From positions 46,772 to 110,771 of the forward strand of contig NZ_SNTZ01000009.1 in the NCBI RefSeq assembly GCF_004916895.1: a stretch of 64,000 nt of DNA, in the 5' to 3' direction. This DNA comes from Flagellimonas alvinocaridis. GTDB lineage: Bacteria; Bacteroidota; Bacteroidia; Flavobacteriales; Flavobacteriaceae. Both the position numbers and the translations under genes were made by a program. The first letter of the stretch is position 1. Each line of letters starts with the position of its first letter. The notes under the pieces were generated by a model. That model was not told the DNA's origin. It made no database searches and worked only from the letters and a program-made list of their open reading frames with translations. This document shows positions 10,034 through 18,684 of this stretch, piece after piece.

Positions 10034-11356
10034 ATGCAATACCTTCCCAACATTCTTTTTCTAATAGCCCTGATAGGGGGTATCGGTTTTTTTGTCAAGA
10101 ATGTTAAAAAGCTCGCTAGAAACATCAAATTGGGGAAAGATGTTGATGTAAGTGACCATAAGCCACAACGATGGAGGAATATGGTTAGGATTGCATTGGG
10201 ACAGAGTAAAATGGTTGTTCGCCCAGTTGCTGGGCTTATGCACATCATTGTCTATGTGGGGTTCATTATCATTAACATTGAAGTGCTCGAAATCATCCTA
10301 GATGGTATTTTGGGTACTCACAGACTGTTTTCTCCTTTAGGAGGCCTATACGATTTTCTTATCGGTTCATTTGAGGTTTTAGCACTTTTGGTCATTGTGG
10401 CCGTAACGATTTTTTGGATTCGAAGAAACATCATCAGATTGAAACGGTTCATCAAACCAGAAATGAAAGGATGGCCCAAGAAAGACGGAAACATGATTCT
10501 ATACATAGAATTTGTGTTGATGGTACTTTTCTTGACCATGAATGCTGCCGATTTTCAATTACAACAATCGGGAGCAGAACATTATACCCAAGCAGGAGCC
10601 TTTCCGGTCAGTCAATTTTTATTACCCCTAATGGATGGATTGTCCATTTCCACTTTGGTTATTATAGAGCGTACCGCATGGTGGCTGCATATTTTGGGTA
10701 TTTTAACTTTTTTGAACTACCTCTATTATTCAAAACATTTGCATATCCTTTTAGCGTTTCCCAACACATACTATGGGAAGGTCAAACCCCAAGGGGAATT
10801 CAATAACTTGGAGTCTGTCACCAATGAAGTAAAATTGATGATGGATCCATCGGCAGACCCTTTTGCAGCACCACCTGCTGATGCTCCAGTACCTGAGAAA
10901 TTCGGGGCATCGGACGTAATGGATTTAAATTGGGTGCAATTGCTCAATGCCTATACCTGTACCGAATGTGGAAGGTGTACCTCGGAGTGTCCGGCCAATC
11001 AGACTGGGAAAAAACTATCTCCAAGGAAGATTATGATGGATACCCGAGATCGCTTGGAAGAAGTAGGAAAGGTAATGGATGCCAACAAGGGAACGTTTGT
11101 TTCGGATGGGAAACAACTCTTGGATGATTATATCAGCAGGGAAGAGTTATGGGCATGTACTACGTGTAATGCTTGTGTTCAGGCTTGCCCAGTGAGTATA
11201 GACCCTTTGTCCATTATTATGGAGATGAGGCGGTTCTTGGTAATGGAACAATCTGCCGCACCATCTGAATTGAACGTAATGATGTCCAATATAGAAAACA
11301 ATGGAGCCCCTTGGCCGTACAACCAAATGGATCGTTTAAATTGGGTGAACGAATAA
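10034..11356 (+). CDS. Membrane-bound (4Fe-4S) oxidoreductase subunit, heterodisulfide-reductase-related
   Basis: A 440-residue membrane Fe-S protein. The N-terminal ~240 residues hold about five hydrophobic segments and resemble a NarI-like/quinone-facing region. The C-terminal part has two ferredoxin-type clusters, CTECGRCTSECP near residue 309 and CTTCNACVQACP near residue 378. Together with the downstream CCG-domain protein it resembles the HdrC/HdrB or GlpC arrangement, moving electrons between a soluble donor and the quinone pool. The real substrate is unknown. It is transcribed with mlaD (3-base gap) and the next gene (10-base gap). Confidence 0.85.
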   Translation: MQYLPNILFLIALIGGIGFFVKNVKKLARNIKLGKDVDVSDHKPQRWRNMVRIALGQSKMVVRPVAGLMHIIVYVGFIIINIEVLEIILDGILGTHRLFSPLGGLYDFLIGSFEVLALLVIVAVTIFWIRRNIIRLKRFIKPEMKGWPKKDGNMILYIEFVLMVLFLTMNAADFQLQQSGAEHYTQAGAFPVSQFLLPLMDGLSISTLVIIERTAWWLHILGILTFLNYLYYSKHLHILLAFPNTYYGKVKPQGEFNNLESVTNEVKLMMDPSADPFAAPPADAPVPEKFGASDVMDLNWVQLLNAYTCTECGRCTSECPANQTGKKLSPRKIMMDTRDRLEEVGKVMDANKGTFVSDGKQLLDDYISREELWACTTCNACVQACPVSIDPLSIIMEMRRFLVMEQSAAPSELNVMMSNIENNGAPWPYNQMDRLNWVNE

Positions 11357-11366
11357 TTTTAGGACT

Positions 11367-12152
11367 ATGAGCGAGCAATTGACAGTAAAGACCATGCAGC
11401 AATTTATGGCGGAAGGAAAGCAGCCGGAAATATTGTTCTGGGTGGGCTCTGCTGGCAGTTATGATGATCGTGCCAAAAAGATAACCCGGGCCTTTGTAAA
11501 GTTGCTGAACAAAGCTAAGGTGGATTTTGCTGTCTTGGGATCAGAGGAAAGTTCTACTGGAGATGTGGCCAAGAGAGCTGGAAACGAGTTTTTATTCCAA
11601 ATGCAGGCCATGATGAACATTCAATTGTTGAATGGCTACGAAATAAAGCGAATTGTAACCTGCGACCCGCATTCTTTCAATACCCTAAAGAATGAATATC
11701 CGGGCCTTGGTGGAAAATACGAGGTAGTGCACCATACCCAATTTCTAAAGGAATTGTTGGATTCTGGGCGTTTAACAATAGAAGGCGAGAAGTACAAAGG
11801 AAAACGCATAACCTTCCATGACCCCTGTTACCTTGGTCGTGCCAATTCAGTTTTTGAAGCTCCCAGGGACGTGCTCTCCAAAACCAATGCCGAATTGGTA
11901 GAAATGAAACGGCACAAGAGTAGGGCTTTGTGCTGCGGTGCTGGAGGGGCACAAATGTTCAAAGAACCAGAAAAGGGAGATATGGACATTAATGTTTTAC
12001 GAACGAAAGATGCTTTGGAGACCCAACCCAATATTATCGCAACAGGATGCCCTTATTGCAATACCATGATGACGGATGGGATTAAAGCCCATGAGAAAGA
12101 AGATAGTGTTTCGGTCATGGATGTGGCCGAGCTTTTAGCAAACTCCATTTAG
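11367..12152 (+). CDS. CCG-domain Fe-S protein, heterodisulfide-reductase HdrB/GlpC-like
   Basis: A 261-residue soluble protein with two cysteine-rich (CCG) modules: DPCYLGR near residue 152 with LCCGAGGAQMF near 188, and an unusual N-terminal copy that is partly degraded (residues ~60-115), ending with GCPYCNTMM near 229. CCG modules bind non-cubane 4Fe-4S clusters and take part in disulfide or quinone chemistry. It follows the membrane Fe-S subunit by 10 bases and precedes a small conserved gene by 2 bases, so the three form an operon. The function is inferred only at family level. Confidence 0.85.
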   Translation: MSEQLTVKTMQQFMAEGKQPEILFWVGSAGSYDDRAKKITRAFVKLLNKAKVDFAVLGSEESSTGDVAKRAGNEFLFQMQAMMNIQLLNGYEIKRIVTCDPHSFNTLKNEYPGLGGKYEVVHHTQFLKELLDSGRLTIEGEKYKGKRITFHDPCYLGRANSVFEAPRDVLSKTNAELVEMKRHKSRALCCGAGGAQMFKEPEKGDMDINVLRTKDALETQPNIIATGCPYCNTMMTDGIKAHEKEDSVSVMDVAELLANSI

Positions 12153-12154
12153 TT

Positions 12155-12637
12155 ATGTTGACAGAATTTAAAGACCTTCCGGGTCATTCAAGAATATGGA
12201 TTTATCAATCCAATAGAAGCTTTACCGATGCGGAACAGGAAGAAATTGAGGAAGCATTATCCAATTTTCTACAGCAATGGACAGCTCATGGAAGTGATTT
12301 GCATGCCGGATTTGAGATAAAATACAAGAGATTTATCATTGTAGGATTAGATCAGTCGAATGCCAGTGCTTCAGGTTGTTCCATAGATGCTTCGGTACAT
12401 TTTATCCAAACTTTGGAGCAAAAATACGATGTGACATTGTTGGACAGGATGAATGTTTCCTTTAAGCAAGGAGATTATATCGCATATAAACCGTTGAAGG
12501 ATTTTAAAAGAATGGCCAAAGAGAAGGCGGTATCAAAAAACACCATTGTTTTTAACAATTTGGTAGCCAGTAAACTGGAATATTTGGAGAACTGGGAAGT
12601 CCCCGCCAGTGAAAGTTGGCATGCCCGATTTGTGTAA
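12155..12637 (+). CDS. Conserved hypothetical protein of flavobacteria, often mis-named ABC transporter ATPase
   Basis: A 160-residue soluble protein without signal peptide or membrane segment. I see no Walker A or ABC signature, so the name ABC transporter ATPase that is often given to this family in flavobacteria is not supported by sequence. Features include WIYQSNRSFTDAEQEEIE near the start and GCSIDASVHFIQTLEQKYDVTLLDRM in the middle. It overlaps no gene and starts 2 bases after the CCG protein, so it is probably the last gene of the amidase-downstream operon. Function unknown. Confidence 0.8.
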   Translation: MLTEFKDLPGHSRIWIYQSNRSFTDAEQEEIEEALSNFLQQWTAHGSDLHAGFEIKYKRFIIVGLDQSNASASGCSIDASVHFIQTLEQKYDVTLLDRMNVSFKQGDYIAYKPLKDFKRMAKEKAVSKNTIVFNNLVASKLEYLENWEVPASESWHARFV

Positions 12638-12674
12638 CAAAAGTCTTAAATTATCTTAATTTCAGTACATTCTT

Positions 12675-12685
12675 CGATGAAATGC
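12675..12685 (+). promoter_or_regulatory. Copy of an 11-base motif CGATGAAATGC
   Basis: The identical 11-mer recurs at 45054-45064 and 58850-58860, and a variant at 58992-59002, all in non-coding upstream regions. Here it lies 45 bases before the GH3 gene. It may be a binding site for a shared regulator. Confidence 0.4.
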
Positions 12686-12729
12686 AATATTTTTATCTGC
12701 GATAAGTTCATGTCATAGACAAGATATTT

Positions 12730-15642
12730 ATGCGAAGAAACCTCTACTTTCCCCTTTTCTTATTCTTTTGTTTGTGCCTTAACGGTCAGAACAATCCTTT
12801 GGTCACCAAAGATTCCATTGCCCAAATGAATTGGGTGGAAAACCAATATGGACAGATGTCTCTTGAAGAACGGATTGGGCAACTGTTCATGGTGAGCATT
12901 GCTTCAAATCAAGATAAAGCTTCTACGGATAAGATTACCAAGTTGGTCAAAGAAGAAGGTATTGGTGGGGTTATTTTTTTACCGGGCAGTCCTGTTAAAC
13001 AAGCCATGTTAACCAATACGTACCAATCGCAATCCAAAACTCCATTGATGATTGGGCTGGATGCGGAATGGGGGCTTGCCATGCGTTTGGATTCCACGTA
13101 TGCATTTCCTTGGAACATGACCTTGGGGGCCATACAGGATAATGATATTGTTGAAAAGGTTGGGTATCAAATTGGAAAGCATGCGAAACGATTGGGAGTA
13201 CATATTAATTTCGCCCCTGATTTAGATGTCAATAACAATCCACAAAACCCTATTATTGGTAACCGCTCCTTTGGAGAAGACCCTTTGAATGTAGCCCAAA
13301 AGGGAATGGCCTTTGCAAAGGGGATGGAACAGGCAGGTGTTCTGTCTTGTGGAAAACACTTTCCGGGACATGGCGATACCGCAACCGACTCCCATAAGTC
13401 GTTACCCATTATCGCTTCAGACAGGAAGCAATTGGATTCCATTGAGCTCTATCCTTTCAGTAGGGCCATTGATAGTGGTTTGAGTTCTGTGATGATTGCC
13501 CATTTGGCGGTTCCAAGCGTAGAGCAAAGAGAAGGTTTTCCCTCGTCACTTTCTAAAAATATTGTGTTGGACCTGCTTCAGAAGGAAATGGGGTTCAAGG
13601 GACTCGTTTTCACGGATGCATTGAACATGAAGGCAGTTTCTGAATTTGCCCCGGATGGCGAGGTGGAATTACAGGCATTTTTAGCTGGGAATGATATGTT
13701 GTTGATGCCCGTGAACGTAATGGCTGCCAAGCAAAAGATAGTGGAAGCCTATCGAGCAGGGACCATTACCGAGGAACGTCTTTCGCATTCCGTAAAAAAG
13801 ATATTGATGGCCAAGTATAAAGCAGGCTTGTCAAACTATAAACCCGTTGTCTTGGAAAATCTCTATGAAGATTTAAACGATATAGAGAACGATGTGCTGT
13901 ATGAAGAGGCTATTGAGGGAGCCATAACAGTAGTGAAGAACAACTTTTCCTTGATGCCCATCAAAAAACTGGAGAACAAGAAAATTGCCTATGTCCATTT
14001 TGGCGATGCCGAAGGCGAACCTTTTTTGGATGCGCTAAATCAATATTTTAAAGTAACAGCAATAAACGCCAAAGATTTGGCAGGGTATCGAAAGGAATTG
14101 GCGGACTATAACTTGGTCATCATAGGATTTCACAAAAGCAACCAAAACCCATGGAAAGGATATAAATTTTCCAAAAACGAGCTGTTTTGGCTTCAAGAAA
14201 TATCCAGATTGCGCACCAGTAATACCATTTTAACAGTTTTTGCGAGGCCGTATGCGTTGTTGGATGTGTTGAATTTTGATGCGATTGATGGCGTGGTCAT
14301 GGCTTATCAGAATAGTAAGATAGCGCAAGAAAAGGCAGCAGAGGTCATTTTTGGGGCAATTGGGGCTAATGGTAAGTTACCAGTATCAGCGCATCCTGAG
14401 TTTCCGGTAAACACAGGACAAAAAATGGAATCCTTGAAACGTTTGGGATACAGTATTCCTGAGCGGGTGGGATTAAGTTCCACAAGGCTTGCCGAAGTGG
14501 ACAGTCTGGTCCATTCCGGGTTGGATTCCCTTATGTTTCCAGGAGCACAGGTCTTGGTTGCTAGAAAGGGTAAGGTAGTCTATAATAAGAGTTTTGGGAA
14601 ACCCACATACGATTCTACTCAACAAGTAGATGTAAACTCTATCTACGATTTGGCTTCGCTGACTAAGATACTATCGACTCTACCCTTGATAATGAAAATG
14701 GAGGAAGAAGGGAAGATAGCCCTTAACAATACGTTTCAGGAGATGATACCCGAATATGGAGATACGGAATTAAAAGATGTTACCGTATTGAAGGCATTGT
14801 CACATTATGGTAGGCTTCCAGCGTGGATAGCTTTTTATTTGGATACTTTGACCAAGGATAGGCAACCTTCCGAAGAGTTTTATAGAGAATCACCAGCTGA
14901 GGGGTTTTCTTATCAAGTTGCGGACCACTTGTACCTTTCCAATGCCTATAAAGATTCCATTTACAACAGAATAGGTAGGCAAAGCCTAAAATCCAATAGG
15001 TACCGGTATAGCGATGTGGGCTACTATGTTTTTAAAAAGTATATAGAGGAAACTTACGGCAAATCCCTTGATGAACTGATAGATGAATTTCTATTTACGC
15101 CTATGGGCTTGCAACACACTGCCTTTAACCCATTGCACAAGTTTTCTAAAGAGGATATTGTGCCTTCAGAGGAAGATAACTATTTCCGATATCAGACCTT
15201 GCAAGGTTATGTACACGATATGGGAGCTGCCATGCAGGGTGGAGTAGGAGGACATGCGGGATTGTTCAGTACAGCCAGCGATGTGGCCAAAATCATGCAA
15301 ATGTATTTACAAGGTGGATATTATGGAGGAGTACGTTTTTTGAACGACAGGACGGTGAAAAAATTCAATACCTGTTACTTCTGCAACAAAAATGTACGAA
15401 GAGGAGTGGGGTTTGATAAGCCTCAGCTAGAGGAAAAAGGACCCACTTGTGGATGTGTATCACACAAGAGTTTTGGCCATAGCGGGTTTACAGGAACCTA
15501 CACATGGGCAGACCCCGATGCGGAGCTGGTGTACGTGTTTTTATCTAACCGGACCTATCCATCGGCTACCAATACCTTGTTGATTAAGTCAGGTCTTAGG
15601 ACCAGGATTCAACAAGCTATTTATGATTCCATTATCAATTAA
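12730..15642 (+). CDS. NagZ-like GH3 beta-N-acetylhexosaminidase fused to a serine beta-lactamase-like hydrolase
   Basis: A 970-residue exported protein with an N-terminal signal peptide (LYFPLFLFFCLCLNGQ). Residues ~35-370 form a GH3 barrel with the NagZ signature GKHFPGHGDTATDSH near 207-221 and Asp296 in VFTDALNM as expected nucleophile. A GH3 C-terminal sandwich follows (~390-570). Residues ~600-970 are a class C beta-lactamase/PBP-like domain with S643-L-T-K646 as the SxxK motif, YSD near residue 760, and HSGFTG replacing KTG. The GH3 part suggests removal of N-acetylglucosamine from peptidoglycan fragments; the second domain may act as an esterase or D-peptidase. This fusion is known in Bacteroidota. 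The true substrates are not shown by sequence. Confidence 0.9.
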   Translation: MRRNLYFPLFLFFCLCLNGQNNPLVTKDSIAQMNWVENQYGQMSLEERIGQLFMVSIASNQDKASTDKITKLVKEEGIGGVIFLPGSPVKQAMLTNTYQSQSKTPLMIGLDAEWGLAMRLDSTYAFPWNMTLGAIQDNDIVEKVGYQIGKHAKRLGVHINFAPDLDVNNNPQNPIIGNRSFGEDPLNVAQKGMAFAKGMEQAGVLSCGKHFPGHGDTATDSHKSLPIIASDRKQLDSIELYPFSRAIDSGLSSVMIAHLAVPSVEQREGFPSSLSKNIVLDLLQKEMGFKGLVFTDALNMKAVSEFAPDGEVELQAFLAGNDMLLMPVNVMAAKQKIVEAYRAGTITEERLSHSVKKILMAKYKAGLSNYKPVVLENLYEDLNDIENDVLYEEAIEGAITVVKNNFSLMPIKKLENKKIAYVHFGDAEGEPFLDALNQYFKVTAINAKDLAGYRKELADYNLVIIGFHKSNQNPWKGYKFSKNELFWLQEISRLRTSNTILTVFARPYALLDVLNFDAIDGVVMAYQNSKIAQEKAAEVIFGAIGANGKLPVSAHPEFPVNTGQKMESLKRLGYSIPERVGLSSTRLAEVDSLVHSGLDSLMFPGAQVLVARKGKVVYNKSFGKPTYDSTQQVDVNSIYDLASLTKILSTLPLIMKMEEEGKIALNNTFQEMIPEYGDTELKDVTVLKALSHYGRLPAWIAFYLDTLTKDRQPSEEFYRESPAEGFSYQVADHLYLSNAYKDSIYNRIGRQSLKSNRYRYSDVGYYVFKKYIEETYGKSLDELIDEFLFTPMGLQHTAFNPLHKFSKEDIVPSEEDNYFRYQTLQGYVHDMGAAMQGGVGGHAGLFSTASDVAKIMQMYLQGGYYGGVRFLNDRTVKKFNTCYFCNKNVRRGVGFDKPQLEEKGPTCGCVSHKSFGHSGFTGTYTWADPDAELVYVFLSNRTYPSATNTLLIKSGLRTRIQQAIYDSIIN

Positions 15643-15658
15643 GAAACAAATATTACCG

Positions 15659-15666
15659 TAGCTTTG
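15659..15666 (+). promoter_or_regulatory. Candidate -7 element before bshA
   Basis: TAGCTTTG matches TAnnTTTG and lies only 5 bases before the bshA ATG, so a transcript from it would be almost leaderless. The same TAGCTTTG octamer occurs before the OmpA gene. Tentative. Confidence 0.3.
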
Positions 15667-15671
15667 TTTTC

Positions 15672-16814
15672 ATGAAAATTGCAATTGTTTGTTATCCCAC
15701 TTTTGGAGGTAGTGGTGTTGTGGCCACCGAATTAGGTATAGCCTTGGCAGAAAGAGGGCACGAAGTACATTTTATTACCTACAAACAGCCCGTTCGTTTG
15801 GGGCTTTTGGGGAATAACATCCATTTTCATGAAGTCCATGTCCCGGAGTATCCCCTGTTCCACTACCAACCGTACGAGTTGGCCTTGTCCAGTAAATTGG
15901 TGGACACCATTAAAATGTACGATATTGAGCTTTTACATGTGCATTACGCTATTCCGCATGCTTATGCAGGGTACATGGCCAAAAAAATGCTTCAGGAGTA
16001 TGGGATTTTTATCCCTATGATCACAACCCTGCACGGAACAGATATTACCCTAGTGGGGAAACACCCGTTTTACAAACCTGCGGTTACCTTCAGTATCAAT
16101 AAATCGGATGTCGTCACTTCGGTATCCGAAGCCTTGAAGAAAAGTACCTTGGAGATTTTTGATATTGAGAAGGAGATAGAAGTTATCCCGAATTTCGTTG
16201 AAAAATCAAAATATAGTACGGAATATACAGATTGCCAGCGTTCGCTGATGGCCAAGGATAATGAGCGGATTATAACACATATCAGTAATTTTAGAAAAGT
16301 GAAGCGCATCCCAGATGTGATTCGCGTGTTTGACCGTATTCAGAAAAAGCTGCCTGCAAAACTTATCATGGTAGGCGAAGGACCTGAAAAGGAAAGGGCC
16401 GAACAAATGTGTGATGATCTTGGCTTAAAGGAAAAGGTATTGTTCTTGGGGAATAGTACCGAGATTGACAGAATTCTGTGCTTTTCAGATTTGTTTTTAT
16501 TGCCTTCGGAAACAGAAAGCTTTGGTTTGGCAGCCTTGGAAGCCATGATCAATAAGGTTGCTGTGGTCTCTAGCAATACTGGTGGAATTCCCGAAGTAAA
16601 TATTGATGGGGTGTCCGGCTTTTTGTCCGATGTTGGAGATGTGAACGACATGGCCAGCAAGGCCTTGCAAATTTTAGGGGATACCAAAACTTTGGAGAAG
16701 TTCAAGCAAAATGCTTACAATGTGGCCTCCAAATTTGATATTGTCAATATATTGCCACTTTATGAGGAGATATATGAAAAGGCCTACAATTCCCGCTTTA
16801 AAAATACAGTCTGA
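15672..16814 (+). CDS. bshA: N-acetyl-alpha-D-glucosaminyl L-malate synthase (bacillithiol pathway)
   Basis: A cytoplasmic GT4 glycosyltransferase that joins GlcNAc from UDP-GlcNAc to L-malate, the first step of bacillithiol synthesis. The 380-residue protein begins MKIAIVCYPTFGGSGVVATELG, with the typical Gly-rich N-terminal loop, has LLHVHYAIPHAYAGYMAKKM and TTLHGTDITLVG (residues ~76-125), and the EX7E sugar-nucleotide motif ETESFGLAALE near residue 279-289. Those blocks are specific enough to separate BshA from generic GT4 enzymes. The bshB/bshC partners are not in the window. The lipoprotein gene that follows starts 3 bases later. Confidence 0.93.
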   Translation: MKIAIVCYPTFGGSGVVATELGIALAERGHEVHFITYKQPVRLGLLGNNIHFHEVHVPEYPLFHYQPYELALSSKLVDTIKMYDIELLHVHYAIPHAYAGYMAKKMLQEYGIFIPMITTLHGTDITLVGKHPFYKPAVTFSINKSDVVTSVSEALKKSTLEIFDIEKEIEVIPNFVEKSKYSTEYTDCQRSLMAKDNERIITHISNFRKVKRIPDVIRVFDRIQKKLPAKLIMVGEGPEKERAEQMCDDLGLKEKVLFLGNSTEIDRILCFSDLFLLPSETESFGLAALEAMINKVAVVSSNTGGIPEVNIDGVSGFLSDVGDVNDMASKALQILGDTKTLEKFKQNAYNVASKFDIVNILPLYEEIYEKAYNSRFKNTV

Positions 16815-16817
16815 TTT

Positions 16818-17267
16818 ATGAAATTCCTTTGGTCTTCCTTATTGTTGATATGTTTACTTTCCTGTAAGGCCCAGTCCTTGTATGGTGAAAAAATGGAAGA
16901 TTTGATTTTAATTGCCCAAGATGGTTATAGTGGCATTTCGGAATATGAAACAAGTGTCATAAAGGACAAAAAATCCCTGAACAAGTTTTATGCACAAATC
17001 AATAAGACGCGAAAACCAGGACTTCCGGTACCTACAGTCGACTTTTCAAAGGAAATGCTTCTAGTGGTCTGTTTGGGAGAGATTCAAGGGCAAAGGGACC
17101 CAATGTTATCACAAATTGAACAAACGGATGATGTACTTTCAATCGCCGTGGAACTCTCAACAATAAAGAAAAGTACCGAAAACAGTCAAGTTATCTCCTA
17201 TCCTTTTTATGTCTACAAAATGCCACTTGTTTCAAAAGAGATCAGTTTTAAAAAGATTGGGTGGTAA
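16818..17267 (+). CDS. Small lipoprotein, PrcB-like hypothetical
   Basis: A 149-residue predicted lipoprotein: the signal sequence ends in the lipobox LLSC, with Cys16. The rest has LNKFYAQINKTRKPGLPVPTVDFSKEMLLVVCLGE, which resembles the protease-complex PrcB family seen in some Bacteroidota; this is a weak call. No catalytic motif is visible. It starts 3 bases after bshA and is probably co-transcribed with it, although a link to bacillithiol is not shown. Confidence 0.7.
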   Translation: MKFLWSSLLLICLLSCKAQSLYGEKMEDLILIAQDGYSGISEYETSVIKDKKSLNKFYAQINKTRKPGLPVPTVDFSKEMLLVVCLGEIQGQRDPMLSQIEQTDDVLSIAVELSTIKKSTENSQVISYPFYVYKMPLVSKEISFKKIGW

Positions 17268-17311
17268 ATAACGAAAGATTCCTTTTTTATTGCGTCTTGT
17301 CGAAAATTAAA

Positions 17312-17325
17312 GCACTTGAAAGTGC
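17312..17325 (+). promoter_or_regulatory. Short inverted repeat GCACTT-GA-AAGTGC before the OmpA gene
   Basis: A perfect 6-base inverted repeat with a 2-base spacer, 28 bases upstream of the candidate -7 element of the OmpA gene. It could be an operator, or chance. Confidence 0.3.
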
Positions 17326-17352
17326 AAAATTCACCTTTTTGTATAGTTAACA

Positions 17353-17360
17353 TAGCTTTG
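17353..17360 (+). promoter_or_regulatory. Candidate -7 element of the OmpA gene, flanked by GTTAAC sites
   Basis: TAGCTTTG matches TAnnTTTG and lies 26 bases before the ATG. It is bracketed by two palindromic GTTAAC hexamers at 17346-17351 and 17360-17365, so a regulator binding both would cover the promoter. No proper -33 TTG is visible. Confidence 0.4.
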
Positions 17361-17386
17361 TTAACGATAACCTCAAATCAATTATC

Positions 17387-18556
17387 ATGAATACTTCAAA
17401 ACCGGCCCTTGCGGTATTGGTATGCTTCTTCGCATTGACCATCTCTGCACAGGATATCCAAATGACCAAGAAAGACAGTATTGTACAGAGCTATTGGTTG
17501 GTTTCTTTGGGAACCAATATGGTGGATGACTCAGGCCACGAATTTAGCAGGCTTTTTGACATAGAGAATGCTTGGAACATGGTTCCATACCCGTCCAGAA
17601 TAAGCGTAGGCCGTTATTTTAAGAACGGGCTTGGACTTGAGGCTATTGGAAGCTATAATAAATACAAGGAAGGAAAAATCATCGATAGGGCCATTAACCC
17701 TGAAGATGTAGATTACTTTGGATTGGATTTTAGGGTAAGTTATGATCTTAACATGATTTTGGGAGAAACTGGTTTTTTTGACCCTTACATTGGGATTGGT
17801 GCAGGATACACCGATGCAAATAACCAGGGTAGGGGAACTTACAACGCTACATTAGGTTTTAGGACCTGGTTCTCCGATCACTGGGGATTGGACTTCAACA
17901 CTACAGGGAAGTGGGCCATGAGCATTGACAATGCAACAAACCACATACAGCATGCTTTGGGCGTAGCTTACAGATTTGAGGTCGAAAAAGGGCTTTCCAG
18001 AAAGGGACTGGAAAAATTGGCCTTGTTGGAAGAGATGGAAAAAGAACAGCAACGAGTGCAAGATTCCATTGCAAAGGCAGAGGAAGAAGCACGTTTGCTT
18101 GCTGAGCGTTTACAGAGAGAGAAAGAAGCTGCTGAACTCGCCGCCGCCGAAAAAGCTAAAAAAGCGGCAGAGGATGCAAGAAGGGCAGCACTTCAAAATA
18201 AAATCAACGATTTGGGCAATGTATACTTCAGGTTAAATTCCTCTTATCTGACTACCAAGGATAAAGAACTATTGGATGAGCTTGTTGCCATTATGGAAAG
18301 TGAGCCCGGATTGAATATCAGAATTACGGCGCATACAGACTCCAGAGGAACCCATACCTATAACCAATGGCTGTCCGAAAGAAGGGCAGAACGGACAGTG
18401 GAATACGTGATTTCCAAAGGTATTTTTGAAGAGCGAATTGAGCATGAAGCCTTTGGTGAAACACAATTGGTGAACGATTGTAAAGATGGGGTGCGTTGTA
18501 CCGAAGAGCAGCATTCAAAGAATAGAAGATCAGAGTTTTTAATAATCAAGATGTAA
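17387..18556 (+). CDS. OmpA family outer-membrane/peptidoglycan-linking protein
   Basis: A 389-residue protein with a signal peptide (cleavage near residue 21, after ISAQ), an N-terminal region of alternating hydrophobic strands (residues ~35-195) likely forming an eight-strand barrel, an alanine/lysine/glutamate-rich helical linker (~205-268), and a C-terminal OmpA-like domain (~272-389) with ITAHTDSRGTHTYNQWLSERRAERTVEYV, the peptidoglycan-binding motif. It anchors the outer membrane to the wall. The gene stands alone between a candidate promoter region and a strong terminator hairpin, so it is likely a single-gene transcript and probably abundant. Confidence 0.92.
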   Translation: MNTSKPALAVLVCFFALTISAQDIQMTKKDSIVQSYWLVSLGTNMVDDSGHEFSRLFDIENAWNMVPYPSRISVGRYFKNGLGLEAIGSYNKYKEGKIIDRAINPEDVDYFGLDFRVSYDLNMILGETGFFDPYIGIGAGYTDANNQGRGTYNATLGFRTWFSDHWGLDFNTTGKWAMSIDNATNHIQHALGVAYRFEVEKGLSRKGLEKLALLEEMEKEQQRVQDSIAKAEEEARLLAERLQREKEAAELAAAEKAKKAAEDARRAALQNKINDLGNVYFRLNSSYLTTKDKELLDELVAIMESEPGLNIRITAHTDSRGTHTYNQWLSERRAERTVEYVISKGIFEERIEHEAFGETQLVNDCKDGVRCTEEQHSKNRRSEFLIIKM

Positions 18557-18573
18557 AATATAAATCTCAACTG

Positions 18574-18609
18574 CATAAAAACCATAAACATTCGTTTATG
18601 GTTTTTATG
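18574..18609 (+). terminator. Strong hairpin terminator after the OmpA gene
   Basis: Perfect 16-base arms (CATAAAAACCATAAAC and its complement) around a 4-base loop ATTC, starting 17 bases after the OmpA stop. The arms are AT-rich and include the T-run, as in many Bacteroidota terminators. Confidence 0.8.
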
Positions 18610-18684
18610 GTTAATGGAGATTAGCAATAACAGGAATAAGTTGATTAACTTCACCCAAATTTGATTTAAACCCAACCTCATATA

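Noticed and set aside
10414..10806. A 130-codon plus-strand open frame in another frame of the Fe-S membrane subunit
   Set aside because: It lies fully inside a well-supported gene and shows no family motif.
12155..12637. The name ABC transporter ATPase for this small gene
   Set aside because: No Walker A, Walker B or ABC signature is visible in its 160 residues, so it is kept as hypothetical.
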